Shown here: one piece after another, positions 1 through 9,939 of the stretch | Layout of the letters: each line of letters opens with the position of its first letter | Position numbering within the stretch: position 1 is the stretch's first letter | Made by a program: the position numbers and the translations under genes | Notes under the pieces: generated by a model | Database searches by the model: none | What the model was told of the DNA's origin: nothing | Seen by the model: only the letters and a program-made list of their open reading frames with translations | Origin: Alphaproteobacteria bacterium HT1-32 | GTDB lineage: Bacteria > Pseudomonadota > Alphaproteobacteria > Rhodospirillales > HT1-32 | DNA length: 64,000 nt | Direction: 5' to 3' | Assembly (NCBI GenBank): GCA_009649675.1 | Contig: WJPL01000002.1 | Coordinates: 620,001 to 684,000 of the forward strand

Positions 1-106
1 AATGTAACTTCCTGTTGTAACTGAATCTTAACTTGGGCAAGGTGACGCTCTGAGACGGATCGCGATGCGATGGTCGTGTCGCGCAAACCTGAAGTGGAGC
101 TGCGAC

Positions 107-352
107 ATGGCGCTCGAACATATTTTTGAAACCAATGACGGGCAATCTGCGTTTGAAGTACGCATATATAATCAGGTCGTTCGTGAATTGGTTAAGGATA
201 ATCGCCACCATGAGATTTTTGACGATCAGTGGGCTGACGGACGCTGCCATGGCGTTTTTGCCTGCAGTGCCGACGAGGCGCGGAGTATCGTTGAGCAGCG
301 TTACCCCGTTGATGAGGGGTTTGTTGTTGAGGCGGTTGATCCGCGCGAATAG
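107..352 (+). CDS. Small conserved-looking hypothetical protein (81 aa)
   Basis: An 81-residue acidic protein that I do not recognise. It begins MALEHIFETNDG and is rich in Asp, Glu, Arg and His, with no signal peptide, membrane segment or cysteine pair. An earlier in-frame ATG at 65 would add 14 unconvincing residues; the ATG at 107 has a purine-rich GTGGAG just upstream, so I prefer it. Its last 41 bases overlap the likely start of the LpxR-like gene in another frame, so the two may be translationally coupled. It is soluble by appearance. No function can be assigned. Confidence 0.6.
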   Translation: MALEHIFETNDGQSAFEVRIYNQVVRELVKDNRHHEIFDDQWADGRCHGVFACSADEARSIVEQRYPVDEGFVVEAVDPRE

Positions 353-1340
353 CGTTGCCGTTGGCTTCTGTGCCGGTCTGATTTTTTCAGGACCGGTCTG
401 GGCTGACGAGACAAAGAATACAGGTGGTACATTCTCAATCCAGATTGAGAATGATCTGTTCGGCGGTGACAGCGACCGAAATTACACCAATGGTGTCAGG
501 GCAACCTGGCTGTCGGCAGAAGGTGATGTGCCGGTATGGGTTTCCGAACCCGCGTCCCATGTCCCTTTCTTTGAAAGCGACGGGAAGCTGCGTGTTCTGT
601 TCGGTCTGGGGCAGAACCTCTATACACCAACCGATATCACGGTTCGTAATCTTCAGCCCAACGACCGGCCTTATGCAGGCTGGCTCTATGGCAGCGTCGG
701 CCTTGTGTCTGATAACGGCCATATTCTCGATAACCTGCAACTTGATATCGGCGTCGTCGGCCCGGCTGCGATGGGGTCGCAGGTACAGGAATTCGTCCAC
801 GATCTTATTGATACGCGGGATCCGAGCGGCTGGGACAATCAGATCGATAATGAGCCGGGACTGGTACTGTTTTACGAACGCAAATGGCGGTCGCTCTACG
901 AATTCGGGACATTTCTGCCGGGCTATGGTGTTGATGCGACACCGCATGCCGGGGCGGCGCTGGGCAATGTCTTCACCTACGGTGCGGCTGGACTGACCCT
1001 GCGCTTCGGCAAAAACCTGCCGGCAGATTACGGACCGCCACGGATTCGCCCGAGCCTGCCCGGTTCGAGCTTTTTTATCAGCGATGGCAGCTTTGGCTGG
1101 TACCTGTTTGCCGGCATCGAAGGCCGCGCAATTGCCCGGAATATCTTTCTGGACGGAAACACCTTTGGTGGCAGCCACAGCGTTGAGAAAAATCCGCTGG
1201 TCGGAGATTTGCAGATCGGTGCCGCAGTCAGCTGGGACCAGTGGCGGCTCAGCTATACCCAAGTCTACCGGACGCGGGAGTTTGATACACAGAGCAATGA
1301 CGATATTTTCGGCTCTGTCAGCCTGTCTTACCGTTTCTGA
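312..1340 (+). CDS. Lipid A deacylase LpxR family protein (DUF2219)
   Basis: Outer-membrane beta-barrel of the LpxR/DUF2219 family. Characterised members remove the 3'-acyloxyacyl chain from lipid A. From the ATG at 312 the protein is 342 residues and starts with a basic stretch and hydrophobic signal peptide ending near VWA-DETK. The family motif follows directly: IENDLFGGDSDRNYTNG supplies the Asn-Asp pair and the YTNG segment near the active site. Next comes NDRPYAGW, and the chain ends in the aromatic SLSYRF typical of barrel C-termini. The frame is open upstream to 126, but the signal peptide supports 312 or a nearby start. The 3' end overlaps the convergent acyl-CoA synthetase gene by 13 bases. 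Family is confident; activity on lipid A is inferred. Confidence 0.85.
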   Translation: MRGLLLRRLIRANSVAVGFCAGLIFSGPVWADETKNTGGTFSIQIENDLFGGDSDRNYTNGVRATWLSAEGDVPVWVSEPASHVPFFESDGKLRVLFGLGQNLYTPTDITVRNLQPNDRPYAGWLYGSVGLVSDNGHILDNLQLDIGVVGPAAMGSQVQEFVHDLIDTRDPSGWDNQIDNEPGLVLFYERKWRSLYEFGTFLPGYGVDATPHAGAALGNVFTYGAAGLTLRFGKNLPADYGPPRIRPSLPGSSFFISDGSFGWYLFAGIEGRAIARNIFLDGNTFGGSHSVEKNPLVGDLQIGAAVSWDQWRLSYTQVYRTREFDTQSNDDIFGSVSLSYRF

Positions 1341-2962
1341 TCGCCTGTTTCCCTGTCCCGTAATGTACGGCGCATGATTTTCCCCGTTGTGGTCATCGGC
1401 AGTTCGATAACGAACTCGATGGCCCGGGGATATTCATGCGCTGCCAGCCTTGATTTCACGAAGGCCTGAATTTCTGTGGCAAGATTGTCTGAAGGCCGGG
1501 TGCCTTCGGCGGGAACGATGAAGGCCTTGACGATTTCGGTCCGGTCCGGGTCGGGCACGCCAATAACAGCGGCGAGGGCGACGGCTTTATGTTTCATCAG
1601 ACAGTCTTCTACCTCCGCCGGGCCAATGCGGTAGCCGGATGAGGTGATGACATCGTCGGCGCGCCCCTGAAACCAGATATAGCCATCCTCATCCATGATC
1701 CCGGTGTCGCCGGTAATCAGCCAGTCTCCGATAAACTTGTCCGCTGTTGCATCCGGTCTGTTCCAGTATTTCAGAAACATCACCGGGTCTGGACGCGCCA
1801 CGGCAATCTGACCGGGAGTACCATTCGGTAACGGCTGCCCCTGATCATCGACAATCGCCACGTCATGGCCGGGGATGGCCCGCCCGATTGATCCGGGCCG
1901 GGCTTCCATCAGGGTCGCACAATTTCCGACGACCAGATTGCATTCCGTCTGGCCGTAAAACTCGTTGATCGTGAGACCGAATGTGGCTCGCCCCCAGTCC
2001 AGCAGTTCTTCGCCAAGGGACTCACCACCAGACCCGATACTGCGCATGGCATAGCCATGACGGCTCTGCGGTGCCTTCACCTGTCGCATCAGCTTCAGGG
2101 CTGTCGGCGGCAGGAAGGCATTGCGGACGTTATGCTGTGCCAGCAGGGCAAAGGCTTCTTCCGGGTCAAACTTTCCCATGCGCCGGGCCAGTACAGGGAC
2201 ACCATGAAACAGCGACGGCAACAGCACATCCAGAAGACCGCCAATCCAGGCCCAGTCTGCCGGGGTCCAGAACAGATCACGGGATTGCGGGAAAAAATCC
2301 TGCGGAAATTCCACTCCCGGCAGATGCCCCAGCAATGTGCGGTGGGCATGCAGGGCACCCTTCGGATTGCCGGTTGTGCCGGATGTGTAAATGATCAGGG
2401 CGGGATCATCTGCTGCCGTGTCGACGGGCTGAAAGCGGTCACTGGCCCGTTCCATTGCTGGCAGGAAGGCGGTTCCGCCATCGCCGTCCTTTTCCGCATC
2501 AATGACAAATATCTGCTGCAAATCGGGCAGGCTATTCCGGATGCCGGCCAGCTTTTCAAGCCCGGCCTTGTCGGTGAACAGGAAGCGGGTGCCGGAATCT
2601 TTCAGGCGGTATTCCAGAGCATCCGGACCAAACAGGACAAACAGCGGCATCGCAATGGCGCCGGCCTTGTAGGCGGCGATATGTGCAATGGCGGCTTCCG
2701 GTGACTGGCTGAGCAGAATGCCTACCCGGTCGTTCCGTTGCAGGCCGAAGGCAACCAGCAGGTTGGCGGCGCGACTGGATTGCCGGGAAAGCTCCTGGAA
2801 CGAGTAACGCCGGACCGTGCCATGACCATCATCGAAGATCAGGGCCTCACGCCCGCTGTCTGCATGGGCGTCTGATACAGCAACACCCATATTGAACCGT
2901 GCCGGTATCTGCCACCGGAACCGGTTTCGGGCATCGTGATAATTGTCAGCAGGGACCAGCAT
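1328..2962 (-). CDS. AMP-forming acyl-CoA synthetase (acetyl/medium-chain acyl type)
   Basis: ANL-superfamily adenylating enzyme of 544 residues that activates a carboxylic acid with ATP and then forms the CoA thioester. The P-loop motif YTSGTTGNPKG lies near residue 190. The adenylate-binding region NEFYGQTE, the hinge-proximal ITGDTG and the C-terminal TTGKIMRR with its catalytic Lys are all present. The N-terminal half resembles acetyl-CoA synthetase and ACSM medium-chain synthetases (WTPADWAWIGG, PLFVLFGPDALEYRL). There is no signal peptide, so it is cytoplasmic. The substrate cannot be read from sequence; acetate, propionate or a medium-chain acid are candidates. Transcribed alone, convergent with the LpxR-like gene. 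Confidence 0.9.
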   Translation of the reverse strand: MLVPADNYHDARNRFRWQIPARFNMGVAVSDAHADSGREALIFDDGHGTVRRYSFQELSRQSSRAANLLVAFGLQRNDRVGILLSQSPEAAIAHIAAYKAGAIAMPLFVLFGPDALEYRLKDSGTRFLFTDKAGLEKLAGIRNSLPDLQQIFVIDAEKDGDGGTAFLPAMERASDRFQPVDTAADDPALIIYTSGTTGNPKGALHAHRTLLGHLPGVEFPQDFFPQSRDLFWTPADWAWIGGLLDVLLPSLFHGVPVLARRMGKFDPEEAFALLAQHNVRNAFLPPTALKLMRQVKAPQSRHGYAMRSIGSGGESLGEELLDWGRATFGLTINEFYGQTECNLVVGNCATLMEARPGSIGRAIPGHDVAIVDDQGQPLPNGTPGQIAVARPDPVMFLKYWNRPDATADKFIGDWLITGDTGIMDEDGYIWFQGRADDVITSSGYRIGPAEVEDCLMKHKAVALAAVIGVPDPDRTEIVKAFIVPAEGTRPSDNLATEIQAFVKSRLAAHEYPRAIEFVIELPMTTTGKIMRRTLRDRETGDQKR

Positions 2963-3018
2963 GCGGACAGACTATCTTACGGGCAAACAGCCGTCATCCC
3001 GGATGATATGTGGCGGGG

Positions 3019-4203
3019 TCAGCTGCCTTTGGACGGCGAGGTTGCAAGTTGACCGGGTTTTGGCGGTTCCAGTTCATCAGCACCCGGTTCTTCGCCCATT
3101 TCGACGGCTTCGATGCGCTCGGCATGGCGGAAGATACCGCGGGTAGATTTCTGGATATCCTCAACGTCCCGGCGTGACTGCTCGAAATGACGGTCGAGTT
3201 TACCCACCCGGTCATCAAGACGCCGGACATCGTCCAGCAGGGCGATCACTTCTTTCTGGATCAGACCGGCCTGATCGCGCATCTGCGCATCTTTCAGCAC
3301 GGCGCGGACCGTGTTCAGTGTTGCCATAAGTGTTGTCGGCGAGACGATCCAGACGCGTGCCCGGTGGCTCTGGCTGACGACACCTTCATGATTGGCATAA
3401 AGTTCCGCATAAACGGCTTCAGAAGGAATAAACATCAGCGCCGATTCTGCCGTTTCACCCGGCAGGATATATTTCTCGGCGATATCCTTCACATGCTTCA
3501 GTACATCGGCCCCAAAGGCGCGACGGGCGACCTTGCGTTCGTCTTCTGTCTGGACGGAATGGATGTTGTTGTAGCTTTCCAGCGGAAATTTCGAATCGAT
3601 GCAGATTGAACCCGGCGGATTTGGCAGTTTCAGCATGCAATCGGCACGGGTTCGGTTCGACAGGGTCACCTGAAACTCATAGGCCGACGGGGGCAGGGCA
3701 GCGCTGACCAGATCGTTCAGCTGGGTCTCGCCGAATGCGCCCCGGCTCTGTTTGTTCGACAGGATATCCTGCAGCCCGACAACCTGACTGGAGAGTTCCG
3801 TGATGTTCTTCTGTGCAACATCAATGACCGCGAGACGGCGTTGCAGATCGGCCATGCTTTCCTGTTGCTTGGTGCCGGTTTTCTCCAGCGTATCACCGAC
3901 CCGGAGCGACAGCTTGTGCAACTGTTCTTCCAGTTTTGCAGCCAGTGCACGTTCCTGCTCCTGAAACCGCTGTGACATGCGTTCATGGCCCGCAGCCTGC
4001 ATGTCGGAGATATTGGCCATGCGGGCTTCCGTGATTGCGGCAGCCTGTGCCAGCCGGTCGACGGACTCATGGAGGGACGTGACATCGTCGCGGCTTCGGC
4101 CTGATGCGATGAATATCATGGCCAGCAGCAGGATGATCAGCGCTACCGCGCCACCTGCCACGATAATGCCCCATTGTTCGGGCTGTATGTCTGAAATGTT
4201 CAT
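3019..4203 (-). CDS. rmuC: DNA recombination protein RmuC homologue
   Basis: RmuC-family protein of 394 residues. RmuC limits inversion between short inverted repeats and is predicted to be nuclease-like. The N-terminus has one hydrophobic segment (about residues 12-33, WGIIVAGGAVALIILLLAMI), then a long coiled coil rich in Ala, Glu and Arg to about residue 130. The conserved core follows: GAFGETQLNDLV, a cysteine-containing beta region and SICIDSKFPLESY. The tail is charged and low in complexity. Topology suggests a membrane-tethered cytoplasmic protein. Divergent from the DUF4139 gene, with about 66 bases between the starts. Confidence 0.88.
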   Translation of the reverse strand: MNISDIQPEQWGIIVAGGAVALIILLLAMIFIASGRSRDDVTSLHESVDRLAQAAAITEARMANISDMQAAGHERMSQRFQEQERALAAKLEEQLHKLSLRVGDTLEKTGTKQQESMADLQRRLAVIDVAQKNITELSSQVVGLQDILSNKQSRGAFGETQLNDLVSAALPPSAYEFQVTLSNRTRADCMLKLPNPPGSICIDSKFPLESYNNIHSVQTEDERKVARRAFGADVLKHVKDIAEKYILPGETAESALMFIPSEAVYAELYANHEGVVSQSHRARVWIVSPTTLMATLNTVRAVLKDAQMRDQAGLIQKEVIALLDDVRRLDDRVGKLDRHFEQSRRDVEDIQKSTRGIFRHAERIEAVEMGEEPGADELEPPKPGQLATSPSKGS

Positions 4204-4269
4204 GCGTAAAAGCTTTACACGGCTCTGCCAACACGCGCAAATTGCCGCTGAATGATAAGGATTTCCCCC

Positions 4270-5688
4270 ATGTTACGTGCGATTATTCCGGCTCTCGCGA
4301 TGAGCCTCATCCTCCCTTCAATTGCTGAGTCGGCAGAAGAACGCGCTGTCGGTGCCGATGCCCGTACCTCACTGGGGCTGGTGATTTATGGCGGCGGGTT
4401 CGCGATGGTTCGGGATCAGCGAAAAGTCGACCTGGCTCAGGGCAACAACCGGATTGCGCTGACCGATGTCAGCCGTTCCATGGATCAGGCCAGTACGATC
4501 CTGCGCGCTGAAAACGCCACGGTGACGGCACAGCTGTTTGACTTCGATATCCTGACACCGGACCGCCTGCTGGCGGCTTCTGTCGGTCAGGATGTCACGA
4601 TCATTTCCACGCACCCGCAGACCGGGGTGGAAACACTTCGGCGCGCCAGAGTGTTGTCGGTTTCCGGCGGACCGGTGTTGCAGATCGACGGGCGTATCGA
4701 GACCGGCATACCCGGACGGCTTGCCTTTGATGCATTACCGCCGGGCGTGCGTTCTGCCCCGTCGATGGTTGCTGATATCCAGACTGAAACACCGGGCGAG
4801 CGGGTGCTCGATCTTGCTTATCTGACAGACAATCTGGACTGGCAGGCGGATTATGTTGCGGAGATCGCACCGGATGGCTCATCCCTGCGGCTGGAAAGCT
4901 GGGCCACGCTGACCAACCGCACGGACATCGACTTTACGAATGCCAATATCAGTCTGGTTTCCGGACAGGTTAACCGCCAGCCAACCCGACAGCCGAAAGC
5001 AGCGCCAATGCTGATGCGTAGCGAGGCCATGGCTGTCTCAGACTCAGCCGGTGGTGCTCCGGTGCGTGAGGGGCTGGGTGATTACCATCTGTATCGTCTG
5101 AAGACACCGGTTACCCTGAGCCAGCGGGAAAGCCGGAAGATTGCCCTGTTCTCGCCCGCAGCGGTTCAGTCGAGCCGGACCTATCTGTTCCGTGGCGGAC
5201 AACATTATTATGGCGGTCGCAGCGGCGAACAGCAGCTGAATGCGGCGATCGAAATCCACTTCGTGAATGATCCGAAAGCGGGCCTCGGTGAGCCCTTGCC
5301 GGGTGGTACGGTGCGTCTTTACCAGCGTGACAGTACAGGCACGCCGGTTTTCATAGGTGAAGACAGCATTGCCCGGACACCGGAGAATCAGGAAGTCCGG
5401 TTGAATATCGGTCAGGCTTTTGATGTCACGGCGACCCGTCGCCAGACAGACTATGACCGGCGAAAAGACTCAATCGGCACGGTGACGACGACAGAACATG
5501 AAATTGTCGTCGCCAATGCACGGGAAGACGCCGTGACCGTCCGCATTGAAGAGCGGCTATACGGGGATTGGGAAATTCTCAGCAGCAGCGCAGAATATGA
5601 GAAGCTCGATGCTTTCCGTCTGGCATGGGATGTCACTGTGCCTGCCGGGGGAGAGACGACACTTAGCTGGAAAGCCCGGATACGCTAA
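4270..5688 (+). CDS. Secreted DUF4139 domain protein
   Basis: Exported protein of 472 residues with a C-terminal DUF4139 domain, the family that includes mucoidy-inhibitor-like proteins. The ATG at 4270 is preferred over 4252 because TAAGGA sits 8 bases before it and the product then starts directly with a signal peptide (MLRAIIPALAMSLILPSIAESA). The mature part begins with a beta-rich N-terminal domain (VIYGGGFAMVRDQRKVDL). It continues through the recognisable VLDLAYLTDNLDWQADYVAEI and ends in a beta-sandwich (EYEKLDAFRLAWDVTVPAGG). Molecular function is unknown. Likely periplasmic or surface-exposed. A strong hairpin separates it from the convergent sulP gene. Confidence 0.82.
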   Translation: MLRAIIPALAMSLILPSIAESAEERAVGADARTSLGLVIYGGGFAMVRDQRKVDLAQGNNRIALTDVSRSMDQASTILRAENATVTAQLFDFDILTPDRLLAASVGQDVTIISTHPQTGVETLRRARVLSVSGGPVLQIDGRIETGIPGRLAFDALPPGVRSAPSMVADIQTETPGERVLDLAYLTDNLDWQADYVAEIAPDGSSLRLESWATLTNRTDIDFTNANISLVSGQVNRQPTRQPKAAPMLMRSEAMAVSDSAGGAPVREGLGDYHLYRLKTPVTLSQRESRKIALFSPAAVQSSRTYLFRGGQHYYGGRSGEQQLNAAIEIHFVNDPKAGLGEPLPGGTVRLYQRDSTGTPVFIGEDSIARTPENQEVRLNIGQAFDVTATRRQTDYDRRKDSIGTVTTTEHEIVVANAREDAVTVRIEERLYGDWEILSSSAEYEKLDAFRLAWDVTVPAGGETTLSWKARIR

Positions 5689-5706
5689 CCGACGTGCATT
5701 CTGCCT

Positions 5707-5745
5707 CCGTCATTCCGGCACTGGCATAGCCAGGCCGGATGACGG
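5707..5745. terminator. Hairpin between convergent genes
   Basis: An inverted repeat with outer arms CCGTCATTCCGGC and GCCGGATGACGG (one bulged T) and an inner stem CTGGC/GCCAG around ATA. It lies between the stops of the DUF4139 gene and the convergent sulP gene, so it could end transcripts from both sides. No strong T-run follows, so rho-independent function is likely but not certain. Confidence 0.6.
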
Positions 5746-5769
5746 ATATTCGGTTGTGTCGAAGGGGCG

Positions 5770-7248
5770 TTAGATGCCGCCCGGAACCATTGCAGGATGC
5801 TTTTTGTCCGAGAACTGGTCGATCATTGCGGCACTGGCGACGCTGACGCCAATCAGTTCCACATCGGTCTCGTTCTTGCGGAAACGGGCAACAACCCTAT
5901 CCAGCGCATCAACGGCTGTGATGTCCCAGAAATGCGACTGGCTGACATCAATTGTCACCTGATCGATATCCTCAGTTGAATCAAACGACGAGATGAACCG
6001 CTCAACAGAAGCGAAGAACACTTCGCCGGTGACGGTGTAGTGCCGTGTCCGCTCATCAGCAGAGAGCTGGGAGCCGACATTGAACAGACCACGGACCTTG
6101 CCCGCAAAGAACAGACCGCTGAGCAACACGCCCACAAAGACGCCCTGCGCCAGATCATGGGTCCAAACCACAACCACGACAGTTGCCAGCATCACGACAG
6201 AGGACTGCCAGGGGTGGCTGCGGAGGTCACGGATTGAACCCCAGCTGAAGGTGCCGATGGAAACCATGATCATGACGGCAACCAGTGCCGGCATTGGAAT
6301 CTGTGCAACAAGCGGTCCGGCGGCGACGATCAGGATCAGCAGACCGACACCGGCAACCATCGTTGAAAGCCGCGTGCGACCACCGGATTTCACGTTGATG
6401 ACGGATTGCCCGATCATGGCGCAACCACCCATTCCGCCAAGAAAGCCGGTAATGAAGTTGGCAATGCCCTGACCAGAGGCTTCACGGCGGCGCAGGCTGG
6501 GCGTGTCTGTCATGTCATCGACAATCTGGGCCGTCAGCAGGGATTCGATGAGGCCAACGGCTGCCATGGCAACAGAATAGGGCGCGATGATTTCCAGCGT
6601 CTCCCAGGTCAGCGGAATATTGGGCAATGCCAGAAAGGGCAGGGAGTCTGGCAGCGCACCCATTTCGCCCACCCGGTTGACCGGCAGGTCGAGCCAGATA
6701 GCGAGTGATGTCAGTATGGCAATGGCAACCAGCGGTGAGGGGACGATCCGGGTCAGCAGCGGAAACAGATAGATGATGGCAAGGCCACCAGCGACCATGG
6801 CATAGGTTTCCCAACCGACATTGATGAGTTCCGGCAACTGGGCCATGAAGATCAGGATCGCCAGTGCATTGACGAATCCGGTAATCACCGAGCGGGAGAC
6901 AAACTGCATCAGCAGGTGAATGCGTAGCGCGCCGGCGACAATCTGGATGAAGCCCATGAGAACGGTGGCAGCGAACAGATATTCAACACCATGATCGCGG
7001 ACCAGCGGGCCGACCAGCACAGCGACGGCTGCGGTTGCCGCAGATACCATGCCGGGGCGCCCGCCAACCAGCGAGGTGATCACGGCAATTGAAAATGATG
7101 CGTAAAGACCAACACGAGGGTCGACACCGGCGATCAGCGAGAAGCCAATGGCTTCGGGGATCAGCGCAAGTGCGACAACAAGTCCGGCCAGAATATCGTT
7201 GCGGGGATTTGACAGCCAGTTACGCTGCAATGCGGAATAAACAATCAT
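5770..7248 (-). CDS. SulP-family inorganic anion transporter with STAS domain
   Basis: Integral membrane transporter of 492 residues in the SLC26/SulP family, which moves sulfate, bicarbonate, dicarboxylates or other anions. Residues 1-380 form about 10-12 hydrophobic segments and carry the family signature ([20 protein letters not shown] at the N-terminus). A C-terminal cytoplasmic STAS domain (about 395-490) contains [20 protein letters not shown], the anti-sigma-antagonist-like fold. The internal [20 protein letters not shown] matches transmembrane segments conserved in BicA/SulP proteins. The substrate cannot be assigned. Its promoter should lie in the 356-base divergent region shared with def. 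Confidence 0.9.
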   Translation of the reverse strand: MIVYSALQRNWLSNPRNDILAGLVVALALIPEAIGFSLIAGVDPRVGLYASFSIAVITSLVGGRPGMVSAATAAVAVLVGPLVRDHGVEYLFAATVLMGFIQIVAGALRIHLLMQFVSRSVITGFVNALAILIFMAQLPELINVGWETYAMVAGGLAIIYLFPLLTRIVPSPLVAIAILTSLAIWLDLPVNRVGEMGALPDSLPFLALPNIPLTWETLEIIAPYSVAMAAVGLIESLLTAQIVDDMTDTPSLRRREASGQGIANFITGFLGGMGGCAMIGQSVINVKSGGRTRLSTMVAGVGLLILIVAAGPLVAQIPMPALVAVMIMVSIGTFSWGSIRDLRSHPWQSSVVMLATVVVVVWTHDLAQGVFVGVLLSGLFFAGKVRGLFNVGSQLSADERTRHYTVTGEVFFASVERFISSFDSTEDIDQVTIDVSQSHFWDITAVDALDRVVARFRKNETDVELIGVSVASAAMIDQFSDKKHPAMVPGGI

Positions 7249-7604
7249 TTGAGGTTCTCTGCCCTGGTCAGTGCGGAAAGCCGGATAAATGCCAGGCGGT
7301 GATCAGCCAGCAGATTAAGGCTTTGTTATTATGTGATTAATGCGAAAAATGAACGCCATAAGACGTACCTGTCACCAACTAATCAGGGGCATGCCTAGAG
7401 GCTGGCCTTCAATTGTGCAAGTGCGAAATGATGGGGCGGGGTGACAGAGTTAGTGCGATGCCCGGACTTTTGAAATGATCCTGATGTCAGAGGGCGAACG
7501 GCTTTTCTGCGCCCCGGTTGACTTGATGCACAGAGCCGCCGAATCCTTGACGCATCCACGCCCGTCGCCTACCTAACGGCTACGCACAACTGAAACGCAG
7601 ACCC
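7249..7604. other. Divergent intergenic region between sulP and def
   Basis: A 356-base region with no plausible gene. It must hold promoters in both directions. On the plus strand a candidate sigma-70-like promoter for def is seen (annotated separately). On the minus side an A+T-rich tract around 7320-7350 may serve sulP, but I see no clean -35/-10 pair. No RNA gene or convincing hairpin was found. Confidence 0.5.
7547..7575 (+). promoter_or_regulatory. Candidate promoter of def-fmt-truA
   Basis: TTGACG at 7547-7552 and TACCTA at 7570-7575 are separated by exactly 17 bases and end 29 bases before the def start codon. The -35 is close to consensus and the -10 is moderate. This is an inference from pattern and position only. 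Confidence 0.4.
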
Positions 7605-8123
7605 ATGGCCCTTTTGCCCATCATAACCGCGCCTGATCCGCGCCTGAAAGTCGTCAGTGAACCTGTCGATGCCGTTACCGATGATATCCGTCAGCTGATG
7701 GATGACATGCTGGAGACGATGTATGACGCGCCGGGTGTTGGTCTGGCCGCGCCGCAGGTCGGTGTGACAAAGCGTGTGATTGTCATCGATACAGCCAGCA
7801 GTGACGAGGATCCGGCGCCGATGCGTCTGGCAAACCCGGAAGTCGTCTGGGAATCGGAAGAAACAAAGGTTTATGACGAAGGCTGCCTGTCGCTTCCGGA
7901 ATATTATTCAGATGTGGAGCGGCCCGACCGGGTACGCGTGCGCTATCTCGATTATGACGGCGCGTCACAGGAGATTGAGGTCGATGGTCTGACCGCTGTC
8001 TGTATCCAGCATGAGATCGACCATCTCGATGGTATCCTGTTTGTCGATCATATCTCCCGGGTAAAGCGCGAAGTGATTCTGCGTAAACTCACAAAAGCCC
8101 GCAAACTGGCTGCGAGCGGCTAG
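7605..8123 (+). CDS. def: Peptide deformylase
   Basis: Removes the N-formyl group from nascent proteins, the first step of N-terminal maturation. All three family motifs are present over 172 residues: GVGLAAPQVG, EGCLSLP (metal-binding Cys) and QHEIDHLDG (two metal-binding His and the catalytic Glu). Length is standard for an iron-dependent bacterial deformylase. It heads a three-gene unit with fmt (16-base gap) and truA, so the enzymes that add and remove the formyl group are made together. Confidence 0.97.
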   Translation: MALLPIITAPDPRLKVVSEPVDAVTDDIRQLMDDMLETMYDAPGVGLAAPQVGVTKRVIVIDTASSDEDPAPMRLANPEVVWESEETKVYDEGCLSLPEYYSDVERPDRVRVRYLDYDGASQEIEVDGLTAVCIQHEIDHLDGILFVDHISRVKREVILRKLTKARKLAASG

Positions 8124-8139
8124 CAACGGAGCCCGGCCC

Positions 8140-9069
8140 TTGCGCCTCGCCTTTCTCGGTACACCGGACTTTTCCGTCTTTGCCCTCGATGCGCTGATTG
8201 CAGCCGGGCATGAGATTGCCTGTGTCTACAGCCAGCCGCCAAGACGGGCCGGGCGTGGCAAGTCGCTGCGACCATCACCCGTGCATCAGTTCGCTGAGGA
8301 AAAAGGCATTGAGGTCCGGACACCGGTCTCGGTCAAACCGGAAGATGAGCAGGCGGCCTTTGCTGCCCTGGATCTGGATGCTGCCGTTGTGGTGGCCTAT
8401 GGCCTTATTCTGCCCGCAGGTATTCTGGCGGCTCCCCGACATGGTTGCTTCAATATTCATGCTTCGCTGTTGCCACGCTGGCGCGGGGCAGCACCTATTC
8501 AGCGGGCCATTCTGGCGGGTGATAAGATGTCAGGTGTCACCATCATGCAGATGGATGAAGGACTTGATACCGGCCCGATGCTGCTACGTGGCGAAATTCC
8601 TCTTGTCCCGGGGATGACCGCCGGTGACCTGCATGATGCGCTGGCAGTCATGGGGGGGCGGCTTATTACCGAAACACTGACGGCAGCAGATGCTGGTGAC
8701 CTGTCCCCGGTTGTTCAGCCATCGGAAGGGGTGACCTACGCCGCAAAGATATCAAAGGGCGAGGCGGCACTGGACTGGCGTAGGCCGGCAATTGAGGTTG
8801 AGCGCGCAATCCGCGCCTTCAACCCGGTTCCCGGCGCCTTCTTCATGCGCGGTGGAGAACGTATCAGGTTGCTGGCGGCTGACGTTGTGTCCGGCAGGGG
8901 TAATCCGGGCACGATACTGGATAACGCGATGACCATTGCCTGCGGGGATGGGGCTATCCGTCCGACACTGGTTCAGCGTCAGGGAAAGCGGGCGATGACA
9001 CCGTCAGAGTTGCTGAACGGTTATGACCTGCCGCCGGGTGATGTGCTCGCGCTGCCGGATGCGGGGTAG
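8140..9069 (+). CDS. fmt: Methionyl-tRNA formyltransferase
   Basis: Transfers a formyl group from 10-formyltetrahydrofolate to Met-tRNA(fMet), making the initiator tRNA. The 309-residue product starts [18 protein letters not shown]. It contains the formyltransferase core [20 protein letters not shown] (catalytic Asn and His) and the downstream [14 protein letters not shown], then a C-terminal tRNA-binding domain. The start codon is TTG at 8140, with ACGGAG about 9 bases upstream; no ATG in frame gives a complete N-terminus. It follows def directly and precedes truA by 5 bases. Confidence 0.97.
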   Translation: MRLAFLGTPDFSVFALDALIAAGHEIACVYSQPPRRAGRGKSLRPSPVHQFAEEKGIEVRTPVSVKPEDEQAAFAALDLDAAVVVAYGLILPAGILAAPRHGCFNIHASLLPRWRGAAPIQRAILAGDKMSGVTIMQMDEGLDTGPMLLRGEIPLVPGMTAGDLHDALAVMGGRLITETLTAADAGDLSPVVQPSEGVTYAAKISKGEAALDWRRPAIEVERAIRAFNPVPGAFFMRGGERIRLLAADVVSGRGNPGTILDNAMTIACGDGAIRPTLVQRQGKRAMTPSELLNGYDLPPGDVLALPDAG

Positions 9070-9074
9070 ACGAC

Positions 9075-9818
9075 GTGCGTTATCGTCTGATTGTCGAATA
9101 TGACGGCGGCCCGTTTGTCGGCTGGCAGCGACAGGTCAATGGCATGTCCGTCCAGCAGGCACTGGAAGAGGCGGTGCTGGCCTATGCCGGTGAGAAGATA
9201 ACCGTCTTTTCGGCCGGTCGTACGGATGCAGGCGTTCATGCAACCGGGCAGGTTGCCCATCTTGATCTGGCGCGGGGTGACAAGCCGGACAAGGTGCAGG
9301 CTGCCCTGAACGCACATTTGCGACCGCATCCCATTGCAGTCACGTTCGCAGCCGTTGCAGAGCCGGATTTTCACGCCCGGTTTTCCGCTATTGGCCGGGC
9401 CTATCTGTACCGTATTCTGAATCGCCGGGCGGCACCTGCACTGGAGGCCGGACGGGTCTGGTGGCTGCCGGGTAAACTCGATCCGGCACTGATGCAGGCC
9501 GGGGCTGACCGGCTGATCGGAGATCATGATTTCACCAGCTTCAGGGCGACTTATTGTCAGGCAAAATCCCCGCTGAAAACCATCGACCGGTTTGAAATTC
9601 GCCAGGCTGGTGAGGAAATCCACTGTATCGTGGAAGCCCGGTCTTTCCTGCATCATCAGGTCCGCAACATGGTTGGCACACTGCGCAAGGTGGGCGAGGG
9701 GAAATGGACCCCCGATGATGTCACCGCAGCCCTCGACGCCCGTGCCCGCGCAGCCGCCGGCGAAACCGCACCGGCTGATGGTCTCTACCTCACCCGCGTG
9801 GATTATCCGTCGGTCTGA
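9075..9818 (+). CDS. truA: tRNA pseudouridine synthase A
   Basis: Makes pseudouridine at positions 38-40 in the anticodon arm of many tRNAs. The 247-residue product shows the conserved N-terminal [12 protein letters not shown], the catalytic Asp in [15 protein letters not shown] and the C-terminal [19 protein letters not shown]. The start is GTG at 9075, 5 bases after fmt, in the def-fmt-truA unit common in Alphaproteobacteria. Confidence 0.96.
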   Translation: MRYRLIVEYDGGPFVGWQRQVNGMSVQQALEEAVLAYAGEKITVFSAGRTDAGVHATGQVAHLDLARGDKPDKVQAALNAHLRPHPIAVTFAAVAEPDFHARFSAIGRAYLYRILNRRAAPALEAGRVWWLPGKLDPALMQAGADRLIGDHDFTSFRATYCQAKSPLKTIDRFEIRQAGEEIHCIVEARSFLHHQVRNMVGTLRKVGEGKWTPDDVTAALDARARAAAGETAPADGLYLTRVDYPSV

Positions 9819-9939
9819 AGCGGCGCATTGGTACTGCGCTCAGTCATGATCTGATGCTTCCTCTGCTTGCAGCCGGGTCTGAAAATGGTTTGTCTTCGTT
9901 GGAGGGCAGACCAGCCCGCCTGTTTTGGAGAGGCTTCTG

